Below are positions 51,898-59,114 of a stretch of DNA of 64,000 bases, in pieces. The DNA lies in the NCBI GenBank assembly GCA_903907955.1, contig CAIVPZ010000172.1, positions 31,464 through 95,463 of the forward strand, in the 5' to 3' direction. Both the position numbers and the translations under genes were made by a program. Under the pieces are notes generated by a model, which saw only the letters and a program-made list of their open reading frames with translations, had not been told where the DNA came from and searched no databases. Source of the DNA: an uncultured Acetobacteraceae bacterium (GTDB taxonomy: Bacteria; Pseudomonadota; Alphaproteobacteria; Acetobacterales; Acetobacteraceae). How positions within the stretch are numbered: the first letter of the stretch is position 1; every line of letters starts with the position of its first letter.

Positions 51898-53361
51898 ATG
51901 GATGCCAGAGACGCGCCCGCGGTGCGGGCCGACACGTCCCGCACCGGGACCGACATCGCTGATGCGGTTCGCCGCCTGTCGCGCACCAGCGTGCTGGTGG
52001 TCGGCGACGCGATGCTGGACCGGTATGTCTATGGCGACGTCGAACGGATCAGCCTGGAAGCGCCGGTCCCGATCCTGAAGGTGCGGCGCGAGATCGCGGT
52101 GCCGGGCGGGGCGGGCAACGTCATGCGCAATCTGGTCGCGCTGGGCAGCGCGGTGGCGTTCGTGTCGGTTGTGGGCGACGACGCCGCCGGCTCGGAGCTG
52201 ACCGGGCTGATCGGCGGACAGCCCGGGGTGGAACCCTGGCTGCTGGTGCAGGGGCAGCGGCGCACCACCGAGAAAACCCGTTTCATCGCCCAGGGCGGCC
52301 ATCACGGCCACCCGATGCTGCGCGCCGACCGCGAGGAGACCGCCGCGGTCCATCCCAAGCTGGCCGACCGGCTGGTGCGGATCGCCCGCGACGCCATGGC
52401 GGCCACCACGGTCACGGTGCTGTCCGACTACCGCAAGGGCGTGCTGGCCGGCGACATCCCGGCCCGGCTGATCGGCGCCGCCCGGCAGATGGGACGGCGC
52501 ATCGTCGCCGACCTGCGCGGCCGCGACTACGAGCGCTACGCCGGCGCCGACGTGCTGCTGACCACCCGGCGCGACCTCGCCCGCGCCTGCACCATCCAGC
52601 CCGACAGCGACGAGGGCTTCGTCGCCGCCGCCGAGCAGGTGCGCCGCCTGCACGAGATCGGCGCGGTGATGGTCACCAGCCCCGAGGCCGGCATTACGCT
52701 GGTGCATGACGGCGGGTCGGTGCATTTCCCGGTGGACACACCGGACGTCATGGACCTTTGCGGCGCCAGCGACAGCGCGGTGGCGGCGGCGGCGGCCTGC
52801 ATGGCGGCCGGCCTCAGCCTGCCGGTGGCAACGCAACTGGCGACGCTGGCCGCCGGCATCGTGCTGGGGCGGATCGGCACCGCGGTGGTGCGGCCCGACG
52901 ATCTGCTGGCCGCGCAGTCGCCGCGCGTCGGGGCGCTGAGCAAGATCGTGCCGCCCGAGCAGGTGGCCGAGCGGGCCGAACGCTGGCGCCGCCGCGGCTG
53001 GAAGGCAGGGCTGGTGCATGGCTGCTTCGACCCGCTGCAGTCCGGCCACGTCCATCTGCTGGAGCAGGCCCGCGCCGCCAGCGACCGGCTGGTGGTCGGG
53101 CTCTATGACGACGCCTCGGTGCATCGCCGCAAAGGCCCGGACCGGCCGGTGCAGCCCGAAGCGGTGCGCGCCGCGCGCATCGCCAGCCTGGACTGCGTGG
53201 ACCTTGTGGTGGTGGTCAGCGACCGCGACGGCTCCGACCTGATCGGCGCGTTGCGCCCCGATATCCTGGCCGGCACCAGCCACCCGGCCGAGGCCGACCA
53301 GGTGCTCAGCTATGGCGGCAACGTCCTGCTGGCCGACCGCCTGCCCGAGCCCTCCTGCTGA
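51898..53361 (+). CDS. HldE-like protein (heptose-phosphate kinase plus nucleotidyltransferase) with altered motifs
   Basis: 487 aa, same two-domain layout and length as HldE (477 in E. coli), which makes ADP-heptose for LPS. The ribokinase-like domain (30-350) keeps G-D-x-M-L-D-R-Y, S-L-E-A-P-V-P and P-G-G-A-G-N-V. However, the catalytic G-A-G-D reads C-G-A-S-D near 290. The C-terminal domain begins L-V-H-G-C-F-D-P-L, but the nucleotidyltransferase H-x-G-H is Q-S-G-H near 380, and the usual K-G-x-D-Y is missing. Either the activity has drifted or this is a degenerate paralogue. GT9 and GT4 genes elsewhere in the window imply heptose is used. Confidence 0.75.
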   Translation: MDARDAPAVRADTSRTGTDIADAVRRLSRTSVLVVGDAMLDRYVYGDVERISLEAPVPILKVRREIAVPGGAGNVMRNLVALGSAVAFVSVVGDDAAGSELTGLIGGQPGVEPWLLVQGQRRTTEKTRFIAQGGHHGHPMLRADREETAAVHPKLADRLVRIARDAMAATTVTVLSDYRKGVLAGDIPARLIGAARQMGRRIVADLRGRDYERYAGADVLLTTRRDLARACTIQPDSDEGFVAAAEQVRRLHEIGAVMVTSPEAGITLVHDGGSVHFPVDTPDVMDLCGASDSAVAAAAACMAAGLSLPVATQLATLAAGIVLGRIGTAVVRPDDLLAAQSPRVGALSKIVPPEQVAERAERWRRRGWKAGLVHGCFDPLQSGHVHLLEQARAASDRLVVGLYDDASVHRRKGPDRPVQPEAVRAARIASLDCVDLVVVVSDRDGSDLIGALRPDILAGTSHPAEADQVLSYGGNVLLADRLPEPSC

Positions 53362-53472
53362 CCGGACCGGCTCAGAGTTTTTGCAGCAATCGAACCTGCG
53401 CATGCACGCCCGCTGATATCATTGAGCGTTTCCAGCAAGATCGAAGCGCTGCGGGCATTCATTCACAAACTC

Positions 53473-54312
53473 TTAGCGGTAGCAGCTCAGGAACAGCGTC
53501 GAGGGATTGGCCACCTGGCCGATCTCGGCCGGCCGATGCTCGGCGCCGGTGCTGGGCTCCAGCCGGGGCTGCACGCCGTTGGCCGTCAGGAAAGCCAGCG
53601 CCTCGGTGCCCTTGATGGCGAAATTGACGTTCTGCGGAATGTCGCCGCCGGTCATTTGCGCAATGCGGGCGGCGTTCAGCTTGGCCACCACCACGCCGAT
53701 CACGTGGCCCTGCGCGTCCAGCAGCGGCCCGCCGGAATTGCCGGGCTGCACCGGCGCACTGATCTGGAAATGCAGCGGGTTGTCGCGCAGCCCCGCCATG
53801 GCGCTGACGTCGCCGGTGGTCAGCGTCGGCCCGGACGACAGCACGCCGGACAGCGGGAAGCCGTAGGTCACCACCGTCTCGCCGCGCAGCACCGGCGGCG
53901 AATCGCGGAATGGCAGGGCCGGGCCGAACCCGGCCGGGACCGTCAGCAGGGCAAGATCGCGCCGCGGGTCCGTGGCATCGACACGCGCCGGCGCAATCGT
54001 GCCGGTGGCGCTGCGCGCAGTCATGCGCGCACAGCCCTCGACCACATGGTTGTTGGTGAGCACCCGCCCCTCCGCGACCAGGAAGCCGGTGCCGCTGGCG
54101 GCGCCGCGCCCGCCACCGGCCGGCGGAGGAACGCCCGGCACCGCGCGGACCGGTGGGGGGGCGCCGAACGATGGCGGCCGGAACGCCGGGCGCCCCGGCA
54201 GCGGCGGCGGCTTGCCCGACGGCTCCTCCGGGGCGTCCAGCGGCGGCGGCTTCTGCGCGGCGGCCGGGCCGGCGGCGAGCAGGGCGGCGACAAGAACAAG
54301 ATGGAGGTTCAT
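53473..54312 (-). CDS. trypsin-like serine protease, secreted
   Basis: 279 aa. Signal peptide about 1-19, ending A-A-A-Q, then a 50-residue Pro-rich linker. Catalytic triad in order: His89 in L-T-N-N-H-V-V, Asp119 in R-R-D-L-A-L-L and Ser193 in P-G-N-S-G-G-P-L-L-D. The arrangement matches HtrA/DegP-like proteases without a PDZ domain. The family degrades or senses misfolded periplasmic proteins; the exact role is unknown. Convergent with the HldE-like gene. Confidence 0.86.
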   Translation of the reverse strand: MNLHLVLVAALLAAGPAAAQKPPPLDAPEEPSGKPPPLPGRPAFRPPSFGAPPPVRAVPGVPPPAGGGRGAASGTGFLVAEGRVLTNNHVVEGCARMTARSATGTIAPARVDATDPRRDLALLTVPAGFGPALPFRDSPPVLRGETVVTYGFPLSGVLSSGPTLTTGDVSAMAGLRDNPLHFQISAPVQPGNSGGPLLDAQGHVIGVVVAKLNAARIAQMTGGDIPQNVNFAIKGTEALAFLTANGVQPRLEPSTGAEHRPAEIGQVANPSTLFLSCYR

Positions 54313-54341
54313 GATCGTCGGATGTGGCCGGGTCCCGGTAG

Positions 54342-54413
54342 CAAGTCAAGCAAGGCCAGGGCTCTGCCCTGGACCCACCAAGGGCCGGGAGGCCCTTGGA
54401 ACCCATTCTTTTA
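54342..54413. repeat. two-hairpin member of the modular palindromic repeat family
   Basis: CAAGCAAGGCCAGGGC-TCT-GCCCTGG, then ACCCACCAAGGGCC-GGGA-GGCCCTTGG and the tail AACCCATTCTTTTA. This is the complete left module of the full elements, including the AACCCATTC tail seen at 21.9 kb. The final bases run directly into the AGGAG ribosome site of the gene at 54424. Confidence 0.75.
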
Positions 54414-54423
54414 GGAGAACGGT

Positions 54424-55335
54424 GTGCTGGGCATCTTCATCGATGCGACCAAGGAACTGGCAGCGGTGTTTCAAAAGGTGGTCCAGCCTGACGATCCACC
54501 GGTGGACCTGAACATTGCGGCACAGGTTTCTCCCGACGAACTGCCGGGGCTGCTCGCGGGCTACCAGGTCGTGCTGAACGACCGCACCTTCATGCCGACA
54601 CCGCAAATGCAGCGCTGCGCCGGGCTGCGCCATGTGGTGTTCCTGGGCACCGGCGCGCGCAGCTACATGCACCCCGAGGAACTGGCCGCGCTCGGCATCA
54701 CCGTGCACACCATCCGCGGCTACGGCGACACCGCCGTCGCCGAACACGCCATCGCCCTGATGTGGGCCGCCGCCCGCGGGCTGGCCGGCATGGACCGCGC
54801 CATCCGCGCCGGAAGCTGGCCGCACACCGAGGGGATGCAGCTCACCGGCAAGACGATCGGACTGCTCGGCTATGGCGGCATCGCCGCCGAGGTCGCGCGC
54901 ATCGCCGGCGGCTTCGGCATGCGGGTGCTGGCCTGGAATCGCACGCTCCGTTCCGCGCCCGGGGTGGCGTTCGTCGATCTGGCCACGCTGCTGGCGGAAA
55001 GCGACGTGCTGAGCCTGCACCTGCTGCTGACCGAGGAAACCCGCTGCATCCTCTCCGCCGGGCGCATCGCGCAACTGCGGCCGGGCGCCATCCTGGTGAA
55101 CACCGCGCGCGGCGCGCTGGTGGACGAGGACGCCATGGTGGCGGCGCTGCGCTCCGGCGCCCTCCGCCACGCCGCGCTGGACGTGTTCGCCGCGGAACCG
55201 CTGCCGCCAGGCCACGTGCTGACCACGCTGCCCAACGTCACCCTGTCGGCGCACAGCGCCTTCCGCACCCCGGAAGCAAGCGAAACTCTGCTGCGCCGCG
55301 CGCTGGACATCGCCAAACGGCTGGCGAACGAATAA
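54424..55335 (+). CDS. D-isomer-specific 2-hydroxyacid dehydrogenase (NAD-dependent)
   Basis: 303 aa from GTG 54424, with AGGAG seven bases upstream. The NAD-binding fold begins G-L-L-G-Y-G-G-I-A near 145. Catalytic residues appear in N-T-A-R-G-A-L-V-D (Arg), D-V-F-A-A-E-P-L (Glu) and L-S-A-H-S-A-F (His). The family includes phosphoglycerate and glyoxylate/hydroxypyruvate enzymes; the substrate cannot be named. Shorter than SerA and lacks an ACT domain. The tRNA-Leu follows 13 bp later. Confidence 0.86.
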   Translation: MLGIFIDATKELAAVFQKVVQPDDPPVDLNIAAQVSPDELPGLLAGYQVVLNDRTFMPTPQMQRCAGLRHVVFLGTGARSYMHPEELAALGITVHTIRGYGDTAVAEHAIALMWAAARGLAGMDRAIRAGSWPHTEGMQLTGKTIGLLGYGGIAAEVARIAGGFGMRVLAWNRTLRSAPGVAFVDLATLLAESDVLSLHLLLTEETRCILSAGRIAQLRPGAILVNTARGALVDEDAMVAALRSGALRHAALDVFAAEPLPPGHVLTTLPNVTLSAHSAFRTPEASETLLRRALDIAKRLANE

Positions 55336-55348
55336 AATGCGCGACGGC

Positions 55349-55430
55349 GCCCGCCTGGCGGAACGGTAGACGCAGCGGACTTAAAATCCGCAGCCTTTCA
55401 GGCGTGGGGGTTCAAGTCCCCCGGCGGGCA
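55349..55430 (+). tRNA. trnL: tRNA-Leu (anticodon TAA)
   Basis: 82 nt without encoded CCA, including the long variable arm of class II tRNAs. The acceptor arm GCCCGCC pairs with GGCGGGC, discriminator A. The anticodon loop CTTAAAA gives TAA and the T-arm contains GGTTCAAGTCC. It marks the boundary between compact core genes and the restriction-modification region downstream, as an integration site would. Confidence 0.95.
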
Positions 55431-56090
55431 TTTCCTTGAAATTGCTTGGCTTTTTGTTGATTTTCCGCGGCCGCCCCTGGCAGTCATGATCCATTCCAGC
55501 ACGGTATCAGCGCGGAATGCGGCTGCCTCGGGGTGCCGCCGCACCTCCCCTTTCCTCCCCTCCGCGCGCCGCAACTTCGGTTGATGGAGTTGGGCAAGCG
55601 ACCCGCCGCCGGCCGCGCGACTGACTGGCGCAGATCATCAGGGCAGACAGCCCCCCGCATCAGTCTGCGCGATCCGCACCCTCTCCCGTGCTGCCGTCGC
55701 TGAGACGCGGAGAAATCGGAAACGGGCAACAGGGTCGTCCCCACGTCCCGACGCTTTCGCCCGGTCGCTCAGTTTTAGCCACGGGCGGGCGTTCGCCTTG
55801 GCGTGCTTCCTCGGTGGCCGGCGGTATTCTGGATTCCTCGGTGATGCCCATGTCCTGACCCACCGGCACACGGCCGTCGCCCCACAGTTGATCTGCGTGG
55901 CCGAAGCCTGCCTCCGGGGCTTCATGAATGGCGGGGGCTACCCGCAGCCCTGGCTGGCCACGGACCGCGCCGGCCGCCGTCGCCACCCAGGGGCAACGGA
56001 TGGCTTGCGCGCTGCCATTCCTGTCCTCCGCGCTGCCCTGGCCGGTGCGGCAGCGTCCCCAACTGGCGGCGCGGTTGCTGCGCTCGTTGC

Positions 56091-56135
56091 CTCGCCCTCC
56101 CCTCGGGCCTCGCCCTCCCCTCGGGCCTCGCCCTC
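56091..56135. repeat. 18-bp tandem repeat, 2.5 units
   Basis: CTCGCCCTCCCCTCGGGC occurs at 56091-56108 and 56109-56126 without change, and its first nine bases again at 56127-56135. In non-coding sequence. Confidence 0.8.
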
Positions 56136-56150
56136 GCGCGATTGAGCAAC

Positions 56151-56239
56151 GGGACGACGGGGACATGGGACGGGACGGAAGCGGGGACGTGATGACAGGG
56201 GACGCAGCGGGACGGGACGCGCGGGGACAAGGGGGGACG
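56151..56239. repeat. GGGAC-rich tract
   Basis: GGGAC occurs ten times in about 90 bp on the plus strand, with two to nine bases between several units and many preceded by extra G (GGGGAC). It forms an array of short G-runs that could fold into G-quadruplexes on the plus strand, or act as clustered protein sites. Confidence 0.6.
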
Positions 56240-56318
56240 CGGTGTCGTCCCGACAGGGTGGGGCGGCGGCGGGTCCGGTGCGGCCCCTCCCCCCTCCCGG
56301 CTGCCGCGGTTAAACCCG

Positions 56319-56348
56319 TTACCGACCCTCATAGTAAATTTGTATAAA
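56319..56348 (+). promoter_or_regulatory. candidate promoter of the split lipoprotein genes
   Basis: TTACCG (56319-56324), 18-bp spacer, TATAAA (56343-56348) within an AT-rich patch that stands out in GC-rich surroundings. The -10 is good, the -35 weak. Confidence 0.35.
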
Positions 56349-56429
56349 ATGAAAATAAATAGCTGGTTGTGCAACGAGTTGCCTTCTAGTCCTGCGGAAG
56401 CGCGACGATGCGCAGAAAGCGAGGGCGGC

Positions 56430-56543
56430 ATGCGACGGAACAAAATACTTCTCGGAATTATCTGCGCCGTATCCTTGGCGGGCTGCGCTACGCAAAGATA
56501 CGGACGCGAGACGCTGTATCCGCAAGTGAGCGGCAAATCATGA
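56430..56543 (+). CDS. short lipoprotein, possibly the N-terminal part of a split gene
   Basis: 37 aa with GAGGGC upstream of ATG 56430. A lipoprotein signal peptide with lipobox L-A-G-C (residues 15-18) and only 19 further residues. The stop TGA overlaps the next start as ATGA (56540-56543). The mature part is too short for most lipoproteins, so this may be the signal-bearing half of one lipoprotein separated from its body by a frameshift. Confidence 0.5.
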   Translation: MRRNKILLGIICAVSLAGCATQRYGRETLYPQVSGKS

Positions 56544-56767
56544 CCTGCCACGATATACAGATCGAGACAGCCAAGGCGCAGCAGTTCCTTGACACGGTTC
56601 GCCAACAGCGGGCGGATACCAATGCGGCTCACGTCCTCGGGTTCCTCGGCGATTTCGGAATTGGCAACGTGATGGAAGGCGACGCGGCCGAAGCGTCCGG
56701 ATTGAAGCGCCTCCAGGACTTGCACGATCTCAGCGTGCAGAAGGGGTGCTCGACCGCAGCGAGCTAA
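56540..56767 (+). CDS. 75-aa protein, possibly the body of the split lipoprotein
   Basis: Starts M-T-C-H-D-I-Q-I-E-T-A-K and contains L-G-F-L-G-D-F-G-I-G-N-V-M-E-G followed by a Leu-rich helical end and a final K-G-C. I recognise the general shape of small exported lipoproteins with two Cys, but no named family. It has no signal of its own, which fits it being the continuation of the preceding frame. It could also be a separately translated, coupled product. Confidence 0.45.
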   Translation: MTCHDIQIETAKAQQFLDTVRQQRADTNAAHVLGFLGDFGIGNVMEGDAAEASGLKRLQDLHDLSVQKGCSTAAS

Positions 56768-56987
56768 GCCGGGCGCCAAGGCGATCCGGGCCGGCACCTT
56801 ATCCGCGCAGGCATGCCCGAAGCCCAGGCCGGTGTGTTCGGCCCAAGGCGCCGCCGCCGCCCGTCCATCGTGCTCCGCGGCGGCGCTTGCGGAAAACCGC
56901 CTTCCGAACGACCATGACCCCGGCGGCTGACCATCCGGGCTGCCCCGCAATCGCCCCGACCGCGGCCACAGAAGCGAACCCAGCCCG

Positions 56988-58823
56988 ATGAGCCATGCCT
57001 CCCTTTCCTCCCTGATCTGGTCCGTCGCCGACCTGTTGCGCGGCGACTACAAGCCGTCCGAATACGGCAAGGTCATCCTGCCCTTCACCGTGCTGCGCCG
57101 GCTGGACTGCGTGCTGGCGCCGACCAAGGCCGCGGTGCTGGCCGAGAAAGCCGCCAAGGAGGCCAAGGGCATCAACCCGGAGCCGTTCCTGCTGCGGCTG
57201 ACCGGGGTGCCGTTCGCCAACACTTCGCGACTCGACCTGAAGAAGCTGATGGGCGACCAGGACCACCTGGCCACCAACCTCGCCGCCTATGTGCAGGGGT
57301 TCTCGCCGGCGGTGCGGGACGTGTTCGAGCGGTTCCGGTTCGCCGAGCAGGCCGACCGGCTGCACAAATCGGGGCTGCTGTATCAGGTGGCCGAGAAGTT
57401 CTCCGCCTTTAACCTCAGCCCGGACGCGGTCACCAACCACGACATGGGCCTGGCGTTTGAGGAACTGATCCGGAAATTCGCCGAAATCTCCAACGAGACG
57501 GCCGGCGAGCACTTCACCCCGCGCGACGTGATCCGGCTGATGGTCAACCTGCTGTTCATCGAGGACAGCGACATCCTGACCCCCGGCAAGCCGGTGGTGC
57601 GCACCATTTACGACCCGACCGCCGGCACCGGCGGCATGCTGTCGGTGGCCGGGGAACATTTGCGCGAGCACAACCCGGCCGCCTCGCTGACCATGTTCGG
57701 GCAGGAACTGAACGACGAAAGCTATGCCATCTGCAAGGCGGACATGCTCATCAAGGGCCAGGATGTCCGCAACATCGTGCCCGGCAACACGCTGTCCGAC
57801 GACGGGCACGCCACCCGCAAATTCGACTACATGCTGTCCAATCCGCCGTTCGGGGTGGAATGGAAGAAGGTGGAAAAGGAGGTCCGGCGGGAGGCCGAGC
57901 AGATGGGCCATGCCGGGCGGTTCGGCCCCGGCCTGCCGCGCATTTCCGATGGCTCGCTGCTGTTCCTGCTGCACCTGATATCGAAGATGCGACCGGCGAA
58001 GGATGGCGGCAGCCGCATCGGCATCGTGCTCAACGGGTCGCCGCTGTTCACCGGCGGCGCCGGCTCCGGCGAAAGCGAAATCCGCCGCTACGTGCTGGAG
58101 AACGATCTGGTGGAGGCGATCATCGCCCTGCCGCCGGACATGTTCTTCAACACCGGCATCTCGACCTATGTGTGGGTCCTGTGCAACCGCAAGCCGGCTT
58201 CGCGCAAGGGCCGCGTGCAACTGATCGACGCTTCTGCGCTTTGGCAGAAGATGCGCAAGGCGCTCGGGTCCAAGCGCCGCGAGATGGCCGAGGACGATAT
58301 TGCCCGCGTCACCCGCCTGTTCGGCGACGGCGTGGAGGCGCGGCTGGCCACCATCACCACGGCGGACGGGAAATCGCGCACGGAGGTGGTGCGCGCGGGC
58401 GAAACGCCGCCACGCGCGCCGGAAGGCGGGCAGGTGAAACTGGCGCCGCTGTCGCGCATTTTCCGCAACGAGGAGTTCGGCTATCGCAGCATCACGGTGG
58501 AACGCCCGTTGCGCGACACCAAGGGGAAGGTTGTGCTCGGCACGAAGGGCAAGGCGAAGGGCAGGAAGCAGCCCGACGCCGCGCTGCGGGATACCGAGAA
58601 CGTGCCGTTGACCGAGGATGTGGCGGCGCATTTCGCGCGCGAGGTGCTGCCGCATGCGCCGGATGCCTGGATCGACGAGGAAAAGACCAGGACCGGCTAC
58701 GAAATTCCGTTCAACCGGCATTTCTACGTGTTCGAGCCGCCCAGGCCGCTGGCGGTGATCGATGCCGAGTTGAAGCAGGTGACCGACCGGATTCTGGCCA
58801 TGATCGGGGGGCTGGCGGCGTGA
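56988..58823 (+). CDS. hsdM: type I restriction-modification system, methyltransferase subunit HsdM
   Basis: 611 aa. N6-adenine methyltransferase of a type I system. The N-terminal HsdM_N helical domain starts near S-L-I-W-S-V-A-D. The AdoMet motif I, Y-D-P-T-A-G-T-G-G-M, is near 207-216, the catalytic motif IV N-P-P-F-G near 284-288, and P-P-D-M-F-F near 382. The stop overlaps the next start as GTGA. The 3' end (from 58800) is copied 290 bp downstream. First gene of hsdM-rhuM remnant-hsdS-hsdR. Confidence 0.95.
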   Translation: MSHASLSSLIWSVADLLRGDYKPSEYGKVILPFTVLRRLDCVLAPTKAAVLAEKAAKEAKGINPEPFLLRLTGVPFANTSRLDLKKLMGDQDHLATNLAAYVQGFSPAVRDVFERFRFAEQADRLHKSGLLYQVAEKFSAFNLSPDAVTNHDMGLAFEELIRKFAEISNETAGEHFTPRDVIRLMVNLLFIEDSDILTPGKPVVRTIYDPTAGTGGMLSVAGEHLREHNPAASLTMFGQELNDESYAICKADMLIKGQDVRNIVPGNTLSDDGHATRKFDYMLSNPPFGVEWKKVEKEVRREAEQMGHAGRFGPGLPRISDGSLLFLLHLISKMRPAKDGGSRIGIVLNGSPLFTGGAGSGESEIRRYVLENDLVEAIIALPPDMFFNTGISTYVWVLCNRKPASRKGRVQLIDASALWQKMRKALGSKRREMAEDDIARVTRLFGDGVEARLATITTADGKSRTEVVRAGETPPRAPEGGQVKLAPLSRIFRNEEFGYRSITVERPLRDTKGKVVLGTKGKAKGRKQPDAALRDTENVPLTEDVAAHFAREVLPHAPDAWIDEEKTRTGYEIPFNRHFYVFEPPRPLAVIDAELKQVTDRILAMIGGLAA

Positions 58824-58824
58824 G
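58800..58824. repeat. direct repeat at the hsdM 3' end (left copy)
   Basis: 25 bp containing the last hsdM codons, the stop and the overlapping GTG start. 23 of 25 bases match 59090-59114, including the exact 16-mer GGGCTGGCGGCGTGAG at 58809-58824. Confidence 0.85.
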
Positions 58825-59113
58825 CGGCCCCGATATCCCCCCGTCCTCAAGTCTGATCTTCTACCAGACCGAGGACGGCCGCACGCGCGTGCAGTGCCGG
58901 TTCGAGGAGGGAACGCTCTGGCTGAGCCAGGTTCAGATGGCGGAACTGTTCCAGAGCAGCGTGCAAAACATCAACCTGCATCTGCGGTCGATCTATGAGG
59001 AGGGCGAGCTCATTCCGGGGGCAACTATTAAGTCCTACTTGATAGTTCGATCCGAGGGGGTACGCCGGGTCTCCCGTTCCGTTCTGACTATGAGCGGAGG
59101 GCTGGCGGCGTGA
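58820..59113 (+). pseudogene. truncated RhuM-family gene between hsdM and hsdS
   Basis: 97 aa from GTG 58820 (GTGA overlap with hsdM). Residues about 10-75 match the N-terminus of RhuM-type proteins: L-I-F-Y-Q-T-E-D-G-R-T-R, L-W-L-S-Q-V-Q-M-A-E-L-F-Q, N-I-N-L-H-L-R-S-I-Y-E-E-G-E-L. Family members run to about 330 aa; here the match stops near S-E-G-V-R-R-V and the last residues (G-G-L-A-A) reproduce the hsdM C-terminus. RhuM genes often sit inside type I operons. The frame is intact, so a short protein could still be made. Confidence 0.7.
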
Positions 59114-59114
59114 G
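59090..59114. repeat. direct repeat at the rhuM remnant / hsdS junction (right copy)
   Basis: Second copy of the 25-bp repeat at 58800-58824 (two mismatches). It supplies the last codons and stop of the rhuM remnant and the GTG start of hsdS, so the stop-start overlap is duplicated along with the sequence. Confidence 0.85.

Larger units (their letters stand above)
55431..56429. other. 1-kb stretch without a supported gene downstream of tRNA-Leu
   Basis: Several short frames overlap here on both strands, but none has a ribosome site with a recognisable product, and their composition is low-complexity Pro/Arg/Gly. It holds a 2.5-unit 18-bp tandem repeat (56091-56135), a GGGAC-rich tract (56151-56239) and, near 56319-56350, an AT-rich promoter-like patch. 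I cannot say whether it is a decayed mobile region. Confidence 0.55.

Noticed and set aside
56091..56239. CRISPR array
   Set aside because: Units are short and irregular with no uniform spacers, and no cas genes are near.
55922..56950. 342-aa minus-strand frame in the gap after tRNA-Leu
   Set aside because: Low-complexity R/G/P composition created by the tandem repeats, no ribosome site, no recognisable product.
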